Positions 33,964 to 41,523 of a DNA stretch of 49,788 nucleotides are shown here, piece after piece. The stretch comes from Microcaldota archaeon (lineage in GTDB: Archaea > Micrarchaeota > Micrarchaeia > Micrarchaeales > Micrarchaeaceae). The position numbers and the translations under genes are program-made. The stretch is taken from NCBI GenBank assembly GCA_021848125.1, contig JAJZMY010000005.1:1-49788 (forward strand), in the 5' to 3' direction. The notes under the pieces are model-generated. The model searched no databases, was not told the origin of the DNA, and worked only from the letters and a program-made list of their open reading frames with translations. Position 1 is the stretch's first letter. Each line of letters starts with the position of its first letter.

Positions 33964-34905
33964 ATGCTTAATATCAATAATCTAAAAATTTCTTTGGATC
34001 AGAAAAATAATGGTTCAACAATTGATTTTATTTCACATGCGCACTTTGACCATATTTCTGCATTAAATTCATCCAAACATATTATTGCGAGCCAGCAAAC
34101 TATTGAATTAATCAAGACAAGATCAAAAAATTTAAATTCAAATTATTTAAATTTTGATTACGAAAAATTTAATATAGAACTTTTAAATTCAGGGCATATT
34201 TTAGGATCAAAACAACTATTCATCCAGGATAATATTAAAAATGAATCAACTATTTATTCTGGCGATTTTCAAATAGACACACCATTAATTGCAGAACCAA
34301 TTCAAATAAAGCCTGCAGACATTTTAATATTGGATTCAACATACCCTGATCCAAAAATAAAATTTGATGAAAAGAAGAATGTAAAACAAGAACTTAAAAC
34401 ATGGGTTTCAGAAAATATAGATAAAGGCATTATTCTATTCGGCGCATATTCTCTTGGCCGCGCCCAGGATCTAATAAAAATATTAAACGAAATAGATATT
34501 ATTCCTTTAGTCAACAAAGAAATTAACAATATAAATAAAATTTATCAAAAAAATGGGTTTGCATTAAGATATGCCTCTGTTTACGATGAAAACAGCAATT
34601 GCAATGAATTATTAAAACATAATTTTGTCGGAATTGTGCAAATAAATAAATTAAAAGAGCTGAAAATAAATTTAACAAAGATTTATAATAAAAGAATATA
34701 CAGCGCTGTTGCAACTGGAATGGTAAATGTATTTAATTTTAATGTTGACGCAAAATTTGAATTAAGCAATCATGCAGATTTTGAACAGAGCGTTTCATAT
34801 ATTGAACATATTAATCCTAAAAAAATATTCACTTATGGCAAAAACAAAGAAATATTTGCAAACAATCTTTCAAAATTAAATTATACTGCCACCCCATTTT
34901 TATAG
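33964..34905 (+). CDS. MBL-fold RNA-processing-type hydrolase (COG1236-like)
   Basis: The 313-aa protein has the metallo-beta-lactamase metal motif SHAHFDHI, LNSGHILGS, YSGDF, LDSTYPDP, a YSLGRAQ segment and a C-terminal LSNHADF, the order seen in CPSF73/YSH1-like exonucleases and SNM1-like nucleases. The beta-CASP insert is reduced compared with long relatives. A nuclease acting on RNA or DNA ends is likely but unproved. It is followed 20 bases later by gatD. Confidence 0.8.
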   Translation: MLNINNLKISLDQKNNGSTIDFISHAHFDHISALNSSKHIIASQQTIELIKTRSKNLNSNYLNFDYEKFNIELLNSGHILGSKQLFIQDNIKNESTIYSGDFQIDTPLIAEPIQIKPADILILDSTYPDPKIKFDEKKNVKQELKTWVSENIDKGIILFGAYSLGRAQDLIKILNEIDIIPLVNKEINNINKIYQKNGFALRYASVYDENSNCNELLKHNFVGIVQINKLKELKINLTKIYNKRIYSAVATGMVNVFNFNVDAKFELSNHADFEQSVSYIEHINPKKIFTYGKNKEIFANNLSKLNYTATPFL

Positions 34906-34925
34906 TCAAAATTTAATTTGATTTT

Positions 34926-36263
34926 ATGTATAATAAAAAATTGCAAAAAATATTTGATTTGAATTCAATCAGAGTCGGAGATCTGATAAAAATAGAACCG
35001 AATAATATTGAAGGAGAATTAATGCCAAAGCCTGATTATAGCAATGAAAACACAATCATTATAAAATTAAAAAGCGGATATAATGTTGGAATTGAATTCA
35101 AAAACAGCACAAAAATAACAAAAATCAAAAACATAAATATTAACCTAGAATTTCCAAAATCAGACTTAAAGCAGAACAAATCTCTTCCAAATATCTCATT
35201 AATTTATACCGGAGGCACAATAGGCAGCAAAATTGATTACAAAACAGGTGGCGTTCACATGCTCCTAAAACCCGAAGAATTATTTTATGAGGTTCCAGAA
35301 TTATCAGACATAGCAAACATTAATGTTGAAAATTTATTCAGCATTGCAAGCGAGGATATGACATTTATTGAATGGAAAAAAATAGCAGAGCACATTGTTC
35401 AAATTGTCAAAAAAAATAAAGACACAAAAGGAATTATAATAACACATGGAACAGATACAATGCACTATACTGCCTCAGCCTTGAGTTTTATGCTGACTAA
35501 TCTTAATATTCCTATTGTGCTTACAGGTTCCCAAAGGAGCAGCGATAGAGGTTCTAGTGACGCATTCATGAATTTGATATGTTCCTCATATATTGCCTCA
35601 AGATCAGATATTGCAGAGGTTGGAATTTGCATGCATAGTTCATCAAATGATGATTACTGCTCTTTTATAAGGGGTGTTAAAGCCAGAAAACTGCATACAT
35701 CAAGAAGAGACGCATTTAAGGCAGTTAATGACAAGCCACTTGCATATGTTAAATTAAATGGAGAGATCAAGCCAGCAAATGAATATAAGAAAAAATCAGA
35801 TCAAAAACAAAATACAATAGATGCAAAAACAAATTTTGATAATAAGGTTGCATTATTAAAAATTTATCCTAATGCAAACCCAGATATTATTAATTATTAT
35901 ATTGAAAAAAAATACAATGGAATTATAATTGAGGGTACTGGTCTTGGGCACATACCTGTATCAGGGGCGCATAAAGAATTAAGATTTCTAGATAATATAA
36001 AAAAAGCAATTGACAGTAATATAATTATTGGAATTACATCCCAATGCTTATTTGGTAGAGTAAATCCATATGTATATAGGAATTTGAGGCTGTTGAGCGA
36101 TCTTGGCGCTATTTATTGCGAAGATATGCTGCCAGAAACAGCATACGTAAAACTCGGATGGCTGCTTGGAAATTATAAAAAAGAACAGTCAAAGGAATTA
36201 TTAAATAAAAACCTTGCTGGAGAAATCAAAGAAAGAACAGAATTTGATGATGAATTTATCTGA
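34926..36263 (+). CDS. gatD: Glu-tRNA(Gln) amidotransferase subunit D
   Basis: A 445-aa asparaginase-like subunit that releases ammonia for converting Glu-tRNA(Gln) to Gln-tRNA(Gln), together with GatE. It has an N-terminal small barrel (VGDLIKIEPNNIEGEL), then the asparaginase domain with YTGGTIGSKIDYKTGG, ITHGTDTMHYTASAL, TGSQRSSDRGSSDAF and GTGLGHIPVSG. GatE is not in the window. The tRNA-Gly gene begins 12 bases after its stop. Confidence 0.95.
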   Translation: MYNKKLQKIFDLNSIRVGDLIKIEPNNIEGELMPKPDYSNENTIIIKLKSGYNVGIEFKNSTKITKIKNININLEFPKSDLKQNKSLPNISLIYTGGTIGSKIDYKTGGVHMLLKPEELFYEVPELSDIANINVENLFSIASEDMTFIEWKKIAEHIVQIVKKNKDTKGIIITHGTDTMHYTASALSFMLTNLNIPIVLTGSQRSSDRGSSDAFMNLICSSYIASRSDIAEVGICMHSSSNDDYCSFIRGVKARKLHTSRRDAFKAVNDKPLAYVKLNGEIKPANEYKKKSDQKQNTIDAKTNFDNKVALLKIYPNANPDIINYYIEKKYNGIIIEGTGLGHIPVSGAHKELRFLDNIKKAIDSNIIIGITSQCLFGRVNPYVYRNLRLLSDLGAIYCEDMLPETAYVKLGWLLGNYKKEQSKELLNKNLAGEIKERTEFDDEFI

Positions 36264-36274
36264 GTTTTGCAATC

Positions 36275-36360
36275 GCGCTAATAATCTAGCCTGGTAGGAT
36301 ATCAGCTTCCCAATGAAAAGAAAAAAGCTGAATGCCCGGGTTCAAATCCCGGTTGGCGCA
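36275..36360 (+). tRNA. tRNA-Gly (anticodon CCC) with a 13-base intron
   Basis: Acceptor stem GCGCTAA (36275-36281) pairs with TTGGCGC (36353-36359), with A73 at 36360 and no encoded CCA. D stem ATC/GAT encloses TAGCCTGGTAG. Anticodon stem TCAGC (36302-36306) pairs with GCTGA (36327-36331). T arm is CCGGG-TTCAAAT-CCCGG. The anticodon loop TTCCCAA is followed by 13 extra bases, so an intron lies at or next to position 37/38 (36313-36325 or 36314-36326). Anticodon CCC is at 36309-36311. Removing 13 bases gives a normal 73-base tRNA. The intron is near the shortest known. Confidence 0.88.
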
Positions 36361-36405
36361 AAGATAATAAAAGGTAATAAGAAGTTGAGTTTATATTATT
36401 TCATA

Positions 36406-36421
36406 TTTTCAACAGTCTTAA
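36406..36421 (+). repeat. 16-bp imperfect inverted repeat, left end
   Basis: TTTTCAACAGTCTTAA matches the reverse complement of 38781-38796 (TTTTCAACAGCCTCAA) at 14 of 16 positions. The two face each other around the GNAT, CYTH and radical SAM genes. GxCTGTTGAAAA-type ends occur in some insertion sequences, but no transposase is seen. Confidence 0.4.
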
Positions 36422-36469
36422 CATTAGATAGTGCATTGAATTTTTAATATTATTTTATAGGGGTGCTAT

Positions 36470-37033
36470 ATGAAAAAATTAAATGTAAAGAAGATTCGTC
36501 TAAAGAAAAGAAAACTACTACTATATAAGCCTATAAAACATCCGAAAGCAAAAAAAATCGACATAGTAAAAAACTTAGATTCTTTATTTACTCTTGATGT
36601 AAAAATTGCAAAGGCAAGCCCATATCTTTTACCCCTTCAAACCAAAAAAGAACTTTTAGACTTTTTGATAAAAAAACATAAATCAGAGACTTGGGTATGG
36701 TATGATCCACATGGGACTATTGTAGGATATTTCTCGCTTGTAGATATGCCAAAAGAAAGTGCTATGGAAGTTTTGAACATCGGCGTTGACCCTGATTTTC
36801 AGAGTAAGGGGTATGGCAGAGCGATGATGGCGTTTATTGAGGGACTGGCAACCAAAAACAAGAGAAGGAAGATTATATTAGTTACAAATAAAAAGAATTT
36901 GCATGCAATAAATTTCTATAAAAGCATCGGTTATACCTCAATTAAAGAAATAGCTAACTATTATGGCGATGGGGAAACAAGGATTTTATTTGAAAAAACC
37001 TTGAATCTTAACTTCGCCAGTTTTATAATTTAA
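36470..37033 (+). CDS. GNAT-family N-acetyltransferase
   Basis: The 187-aa protein has a 40-residue basic N-terminus, then a GNAT fold. The acetyl-CoA loop is DPDFQSKGYGRAMMAFIE (Q/RxxGxG/A type), preceded by the strand MEVLNIGV and followed by LVTNKKNLHAINFYKSIGY. The substrate is unknown. A strong ribosome site (AGGGGTG) precedes the ATG. The last eight codons and the stop lie inside the right copy of the 40-bp repeat, so the natural C-terminus has probably been altered. It is just downstream of tRNA-Gly. Confidence 0.85.
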   Translation: MKKLNVKKIRLKKRKLLLYKPIKHPKAKKIDIVKNLDSLFTLDVKIAKASPYLLPLQTKKELLDFLIKKHKSETWVWYDPHGTIVGYFSLVDMPKESAMEVLNIGVDPDFQSKGYGRAMMAFIEGLATKNKRRKIILVTNKKNLHAINFYKSIGYTSIKEIANYYGDGETRILFEKTLNLNFASFII

Positions 37034-37046
37034 TAAAATAAATAAT
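37007..37046 (-). repeat. Perfect 40-bp inverted repeat, right copy
   Basis: Exact reverse complement of 29815-29854. It begins CTTAACTTCGCCAG and overlaps the 3' end of the GNAT gene by 27 bases. A hairpin follows at 37061-37084, mirroring the hairpin outside the left copy. Confidence 0.9.
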
Positions 37047-37060
37047 CTTGGGCATACATA

Positions 37061-37084
37061 CTTAACGTCGATATTTACGTTAAG
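37061..37084. other. Hairpin outside the right 40-bp repeat
   Basis: CTTAACGT (37061-37068) and ACGTTAAG (37077-37084) form an 8-bp stem with an 8-base loop. Its first ten bases, CTTAACGTCG, nearly match the start of the 40-bp repeat (CTTAACTTCG). The bases from here to 37256 show no convincing gene. Confidence 0.5.
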
Positions 37085-37256
37085 AATGGAAAGTCAAATA
37101 TAAATGGCAACGATTTATTCCGCCAGATGAAAGAGGTAAAATATTTCCGAATGCAACTAAAACATATATGATGATGCCTTTGGCCACCTTAAAAAAGCAT
37201 GTTGATTTTATATTTATCATTGATTTGCAAAAGCTTTTCTATAATGATTTGAATTG

Positions 37257-37856
37257 TCAACCGTTTTTAACTGAACAATTCAAAATATTCTTTATAACTT
37301 TCAATTCTGTTTCCATAGTGCCAGAGTTATTGGCTTTTGGCTTTTTATTAGCAGATAGTAAATCACTGTAAGACTTTTTCTCTTTTTTATATTTAGAAAG
37401 ATTTAACTTTTTTACAATTTCATTGAATTCCTGTATCGAATATTTAATACTTTTGTTACCCACAACAGTCTCAAGTTCCAAAAAAGTTCCTAAGGTCTTA
37501 ACTTGATCAAGATGTATACGAGTATTTTTATACAGCCAAAGATCCCTATTTTTTTCTACTATTACTAGTTTACCAAAGGTTTTAGCGAATCTATATTTTA
37601 GTGTTTTTATTGATTCTTTTTTTAAATCAAAAATATAATAATTAGAAATTTTTCTAGTGAGTTCATCTGGTCGCAGGTAAAATATCAATTCGTAAGCAGA
37701 ATTGTTAATTTCTCTTAATTTCAATCTACCGAACATTGAATTATAATAAGTGTCAACTTGATGTAAATGCTGTATGTGTTTAGCATTTATTTTATTTAGT
37801 TCTTGAATTAACTGCGTAAAGCTATTTAAGTATATTTTAAGTTCTATATTTTTCAT
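37257..37856 (-). CDS. CYTH-domain protein (class IV cyclase/triphosphatase fold)
   Basis: A 199-aa protein with the CYTH tunnel-fold pattern: N-terminal IELKIYL, HQVDTYYN, GRLKLREIN, YELIFYLRPDE and the later strands NTRIHLDQVKTLGTFLELE. Family members are triphosphatases or CyaB-like adenylate cyclases acting on triphosphate compounds. The E/K/R pairs in each strand are largely present, so it may be active. It starts five bases after the stop of the radical SAM gene, so the two are one operon. Substrate unknown. Confidence 0.8.
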   Translation of the reverse strand: MKNIELKIYLNSFTQLIQELNKINAKHIQHLHQVDTYYNSMFGRLKLREINNSAYELIFYLRPDELTRKISNYYIFDLKKESIKTLKYRFAKTFGKLVIVEKNRDLWLYKNTRIHLDQVKTLGTFLELETVVGNKSIKYSIQEFNEIVKKLNLSKYKKEKKSYSDLLSANKKPKANNSGTMETELKVIKNILNCSVKNG

Positions 37857-37860
37857 TAAT

Positions 37861-38691
37861 TCACTTTATAAATTTTAAATAATTTATTGCATCTGCAGCA
37901 CCCTCGAATATTTGCTTTTTGTTGGTCTGTACAATAGTAGTTAATAGTTCCATCTGTTCAGGTTTTTCTAGTTTATAAAAAAGATTTCCTTGAGGCATCC
38001 AATGCGGTTGTATTTTTTCTATTTTAAGATCTTTAGAAATTCGTTTAAAAAATAGAGATTCTTCTAAATTTTTGACATATAACGGACCCGAGTAATAACC
38101 ATTGCAGTAATCTTTAGTTAAAGTCACTATGTCTTCAAGTTCTTTCTTTCCTATATTTGGTAGCAGAGGCCTTATTGCAACTAAAGTTTTAATATTTAAA
38201 TTATGAAGTGCTTTTAAACTTTCGATTCTTTTGTATGGATCTGAAGAAGACGGCTCAAAATCTTTTACGTGATATAACACAGGCAATGAAATAGAAAAAA
38301 CAAAAATATGATTTGCATTACTTAATTTTTCATTTATTTGTTTTATTTTTTCTATATAGATTTTTGATAGAGGTATTTTAGAAATTAAAGAAATATCTTT
38401 ATCTAAATCAGATACTTTATCAAGTACTTTCATAGGATGTAATGAATGAAAAAATTCAGTATCACAACCTAACATTATAAGATTTACTTTTGAAGGTAAT
38501 TTTTCTAATAAATTTAATTGCTCAATTGATAAATATTCATTATTTTTTGTTTTATTTTGATTCATCCCTGCTTTAAAACAGTATTTACAATTAAATAAAC
38601 ATGATGATTGTGAATAGATTATTACTCTGTTTTTATCTATTTTTAAACCCTTATTCTCAAAACGCTGATTTAATAAATACGCCTTTTTCAT
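37861..38691 (-). CDS. Radical SAM protein
   Basis: The 276-aa protein has the cluster motif CLFNCKYC (C31, C35, C38), followed by a TIM-barrel-like run (NLIMLGCDTEFFHS; IFVFSISLP; TLVAIRPLLPNIG). There is no second cysteine cluster, so it is a basic radical SAM enzyme. The substrate cannot be told. It pairs with a CYTH gene, an arrangement I do not know from a described pathway. Its base usage is similar to its neighbours. Confidence 0.85.
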   Translation of the reverse strand: MKKAYLLNQRFENKGLKIDKNRVIIYSQSSCLFNCKYCFKAGMNQNKTKNNEYLSIEQLNLLEKLPSKVNLIMLGCDTEFFHSLHPMKVLDKVSDLDKDISLISKIPLSKIYIEKIKQINEKLSNANHIFVFSISLPVLYHVKDFEPSSSDPYKRIESLKALHNLNIKTLVAIRPLLPNIGKKELEDIVTLTKDYCNGYYSGPLYVKNLEESLFFKRISKDLKIEKIQPHWMPQGNLFYKLEKPEQMELLTTIVQTNKKQIFEGAADAINYLKFIK

Positions 38692-38780
38692 AAATTCATC
38701 TAAGTAATTAATATCTATTAAACATTAATTATAAAATATTTCATAAATATATATTTATATTATTATTTTTACTATTTATT

Positions 38781-38796
38781 TTGAGGCTGTTGAAAA
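38781..38796 (-). repeat. 16-bp imperfect inverted repeat, right end
   Basis: TTGAGGCTGTTGAAAA on the plus strand. Its reverse complement matches 36406-36421 at 14 of 16 positions. It lies just past the end of the HepT gene and marks the right boundary of a 2.39-kb block. Confidence 0.4.
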
Positions 38797-38805
38797 TTTA
38801 AAAGA

Positions 38806-39231
38806 CTATGCAAGAAGCTGCCCCACTTCCTTTATAAATTCAGTAACATCTGCTGTGTTGTATGCTTGTTTGAAAGACTCTTCTTCATAGCTAGAATTGG
38901 CATACGCATGTATTAACAAATTCCTCAAAGTTCTCCTTTCCTTTATTTTATTTATGCTCTTTTTGCTAAGCTTGCCGCTCAGGCTCTCTATTAATGAGAG
39001 ATCGTCACCGCTAAGCTTGAGTTCAAGGCCTTTGTATAAAAGAGCCAGAATATCAAGTTCTACGTCGCTTACTAGCTGGAGGTTTCTCTCAATTGCGCTT
39101 TTAAGTATAATATCGGTGTTTTTGTAGGAATCAGAATCACTAGGCACAATTGAGCTAAGCCGCTTTGAATAAATCTTAAGATCAGATAGCTTTTCTTTTA
39201 TTCGCTCTTTATCAAGCATTTCCTTCGCCAC
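38806..39231 (-). CDS. hepT: HepT-like HEPN ribonuclease toxin (DUF86)
   Basis: The 141-aa all-helical HEPN protein has the catalytic RX4HXY motif (R103, H108, Y110 in RNLLIHAY). HepT is an RNase toxin held inactive by its MNT partner, which adds AMP groups to the tyrosine. The start overlaps the antitoxin frame by 20 bases. Start is GTG 39231, or ATG 39219. Its composition is less AT-rich than the surrounding genes. Confidence 0.85.
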   Translation of the reverse strand: MAKEMLDKERIKEKLSDLKIYSKRLSSIVPSDSDSYKNTDIILKSAIERNLQLVSDVELDILALLYKGLELKLSGDDLSLIESLSGKLSKKSINKIKERRTLRNLLIHAYANSSYEEESFKQAYNTADVTEFIKEVGQLLA

Positions 39232-39727
39232 TTAAAATATTTAACCTATAACTATAATTAGACCATTTTTCTGCTATCTGTATGCTATAGTCATACAATT
39301 TATTTTTATCGTTTAGGAAAATAATCTTAGCTTCATTAAGCACACGCGTCTGTACATTCAAAGGAAGATCATTGAGTATTGAGATATCGAATTTAATATC
39401 ATCTTCTATTGTTGAATATTTGTTAAGCTCATCGAAGGATTTAATTTCATTGTCAATCAAAATTGCAATATCTATATCTCTGTAATTCTTTTCCCTTCTA
39501 GCATAACTACCAAATAATAGAATGGCAATGACATGTCTGTCTTTCTCAGCGATTTTTATTATTCCCTGTATCTTATTCTTTATTGCATGTTGTGTGTTCA
39601 ACCATTGGATTATTGCTTCTTCTACGGCGCTACTTATTGACCCTCTGCCGTAGCCAAACCGCTCCATTGCAAGCGCCCTAAGCTTTGCGTCGACCTCGTC
39701 TGCAATGTAAATCTTCGTTTCTGCCAT
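39212..39727 (-). CDS. mntA: MntA-like nucleotidyltransferase antitoxin with N-terminal RHH domain
   Basis: The 171-aa protein has residues 3-45 resembling a ribbon-helix-helix DNA-binding domain (TKIYIADEVDAKLRALAMERFG, then SSAVEEAIIQWL). A minimal nucleotidyltransferase domain follows with LLFGSYARREKNYRDIDIAI: GS at 73/74 and the metal Asp pair at 84/86. MntA AMPylates HepT. The fused DNA-binding domain would let the antitoxin repress its own promoter, and an 18-bp palindrome covers its TATA box. It is the first gene of the pair and overlaps hepT. Confidence 0.85.
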   Translation of the reverse strand: MAETKIYIADEVDAKLRALAMERFGYGRGSISSAVEEAIIQWLNTQHAIKNKIQGIIKIAEKDRHVIAILLFGSYARREKNYRDIDIAILIDNEIKSFDELNKYSTIEDDIKFDISILNDLPLNVQTRVLNEAKIIFLNDKNKLYDYSIQIAEKWSNYSYRLNILSGEGNA

Positions 39728-39744
39728 ATTAATATCTTTAGGGA

Positions 39745-39762
39745 TAAAGGTATTTATACCTT
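39745..39762 (-). promoter_or_regulatory. Operator palindrome over the mntA TATA box
   Basis: AAAGGTAT-TT-ATACCTTT is an 18-bp inverted repeat with perfect 8-bp arms. On the minus strand it contains GGTATAAATACC, a TATA box about 25-30 bases upstream of ATG 39727, suiting a nearly leaderless transcript. Binding of the antitoxin's RHH domain here would block TBP. Confidence 0.6.
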
Positions 39763-40021
39763 TTTATTAACTATATTTAAGGTGTATGAAAATGAGGTAA
39801 TAAATGGTGAAATGACTAAAAAACAAAAGAAAATATGCAAGATTTAAATCTAGTAGTACCTAAAAATCGGGAATTTAGGATTTTAATAGCTTCATTTCTT
39901 AATAATAAAAGCATATAAATATATTTTTAATTATTAAAATAAATAATATAAAATAATATACTTTTTTTATATTTTTATATTTTATTTCATAATTATATTT
40001 ATAATAATAGCAAGTGATGAA
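39763..40021. other. Gap before S8e with short remnant frame
   Basis: Mostly AT-rich. On the plus strand a 27-codon frame from ATG 39835 to 39918 (beginning MQDLNLVVPKNREFR) could be the broken front of a gene, as it reads like a real N-terminus and stops abruptly. No repeat of the tRNA-Gly 3' end is seen. Confidence 0.3.
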
Positions 40022-40417
40022 ATGGCCCAATTTGGAATACAGATTCATAGAAAATCAAAAACAAAAATAAATGGAAACGGCAAAAAAATAGTTGTAGCTA
40101 GAGACAAGAAGAAATATGAGATTGGTAATTATTTTTCTGCGACAAAATTATATGAAAAAAATGTAACAAAAGAAATGAAAGAGCGTGGTGGAAAAAGAAA
40201 GAAAATATTAAAAAGAGCTGGATTTGTTAATTTATTAACAAAAAAAGGATATGAAAAAGTTCAGATTAAAGGTGTTGTTGAATCAAAAGATAATAGGAAC
40301 TTTGCAAGGCAAAATATTTTAACAAAGGGGACAATAATAAATACAGAACTTGGAAAGGCGGTTATTATAAATAGACCAGGAAGAGAAGGAAATATAAATG
40401 CAAAACTATTAGAATGA
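40022..40417 (+). CDS. rps8e: Ribosomal protein S8e (aS8e)
   Basis: The 131-aa protein has the archaeal short S8e pattern: an N-terminal HRKSKTKINGNGKK, a central GKRKKILKRAGFVNLLTKKGYEKV, and ILTKGTIINTELGKAVIINRPGREGNINAKL. It is a small-subunit component. It opens a unit with the 121-aa gene, four bases downstream. Confidence 0.95.
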   Translation: MAQFGIQIHRKSKTKINGNGKKIVVARDKKKYEIGNYFSATKLYEKNVTKEMKERGGKRKKILKRAGFVNLLTKKGYEKVQIKGVVESKDNRNFARQNILTKGTIINTELGKAVIINRPGREGNINAKLLE

Positions 40418-40421
40418 TTGA

Positions 40422-40787
40422 ATGGCTATTAGAGTTTATGAATGTGATGAATCAGAAATTGAAGAATTAAAAAAATTATTAAACTATGACCCATATACAG
40501 ATAAAGGCATTGATATTAACAATATAAAAAATGACAAATACAATGATGTTATATTTAAAAGGCAAGAATATGAAATAAAAAACGGTTCAATGATTTCATT
40601 GCCAAGTTCAAGATATTTTTTATATTTAAAGGCAAATGAAGATTTTTTAAAAAAAGCAGAAGAACTTTTCAAAGAAAAATTCAAAACAGTAAAAAGAACG
40701 GATAAAGATATTGAAGAAAAAATAATAAAATATATTAATGATGAGGAATCAAAAGCAAATCAGGGTTTTGGCGCAATTTTTGGATAA
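40422..40787 (+). CDS. Small acidic/basic protein ending in a stalk-like GFGAIFG tail
   Basis: I do not know this 121-aa family. The body is charged and helical. The C-terminus reads ESKANQGFGAIFG, which resembles the factor-binding end of ribosomal stalk protein P1 (SGLAGLFG in this window). That P1 tail docks on EF-2, ABCE1 and other GTPases. The gene follows S8e by four bases, so it is expressed with ribosomal protein. A ribosome- or factor-linked role is inferred from tail and context. Confidence 0.7.
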   Translation: MAIRVYECDESEIEELKKLLNYDPYTDKGIDINNIKNDKYNDVIFKRQEYEIKNGSMISLPSSRYFLYLKANEDFLKKAEELFKEKFKTVKRTDKDIEEKIIKYINDEESKANQGFGAIFG

Positions 40788-40810
40788 TTTGTCTTTATTT
40801 TTATAATTTT

Positions 40811-41503
40811 ATGGTGAGAGATATGGTAAATAACTTATTTTGGATAGGCCATGCAAGTTTTTATATAAAAGATACCAAAGATAATTTGAATATTTATATA
40901 GATCCATTTAATTTAAATGATTCAACTGCTAAAAATAAAGCCGACATTATATTAATAACACATGCGCACTTTGACCATTACAGCAAGCCAGATATTAATA
41001 AAATAATAAAAGAGAATACAAAAATCATAGGACCTGACAACTGTTTAAAAGATGGTGAATTTAAAAATTTAAAAATATTAAAACCTTATGAAAAATATTC
41101 AGTTGAAAATATTAAAATTGAAACAATACCTGCATATAATAATAAACAAGAAAAATTACAATTTCATCCGAAACAAAATAATTGGATGGGATATATTATA
41201 GAAGTAAATAATATTAAAATATATCATGCAGGAGATACTGATTTTATTGAAGAAATGAAAGAATTGAATAATAAAAATATTGATATTGCGCTATTGCCTA
41301 TGGGCGGCCATTATACAATGGATCTTAATGATGCAGTAGAAGCAGCAAGGGCAATAAATGCTAAAAATACAATACCAATGCATTATAAAAATTTACTTGG
41401 AAAAGATAAATCTGAAAAATTAGAAAATGAATTAAAACAAAAAATAAAGAGTACAATAATATTAAATGAAATTCAAAATCCAACATATGGATTTGAAAGT
41501 TAA
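40811..41503 (+). CDS. MBL-fold metal-dependent hydrolase (UlaG-like)
   Basis: The 230-aa protein has WIGHASFYI, a IYIDPFN strand, the zinc motif THAHFDHY, IYHAGDTDF, LLPMGGHYTMD and PMHYK, the layout of the small UlaG-like branch of metallo-beta-lactamase proteins (COG2220). The substrate is unknown. ATG 40823 is a second possible start. It probably belongs to the S8e unit. Confidence 0.88.
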   Translation: MVRDMVNNLFWIGHASFYIKDTKDNLNIYIDPFNLNDSTAKNKADIILITHAHFDHYSKPDINKIIKENTKIIGPDNCLKDGEFKNLKILKPYEKYSVENIKIETIPAYNNKQEKLQFHPKQNNWMGYIIEVNNIKIYHAGDTDFIEEMKELNNKNIDIALLPMGGHYTMDLNDAVEAARAINAKNTIPMHYKNLLGKDKSEKLENELKQKIKSTIILNEIQNPTYGFES

Positions 41504-41523
41504 TTGAAATAAAATTATATTAG

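Noticed and set aside
29815-37046. A composite transposon bounded by the 40-bp repeats
   Set aside because: No transposase is inside and the cargo is core housekeeping genes, so an inversion or dispersed repeat is more likely.
37168-37371. A plus-strand frame of 67 codons in the gap before the CYTH gene
   Set aside because: More than half of it is antisense to the CYTH coding region and the rest shows no recognisable protein. It may hold gene debris but is not a supported gene.
36361-40021. An att duplication of the tRNA-Gly 3' end
   Set aside because: I looked for a second TTCAAATCCCG or TTGGCGC downstream through the island and found none.
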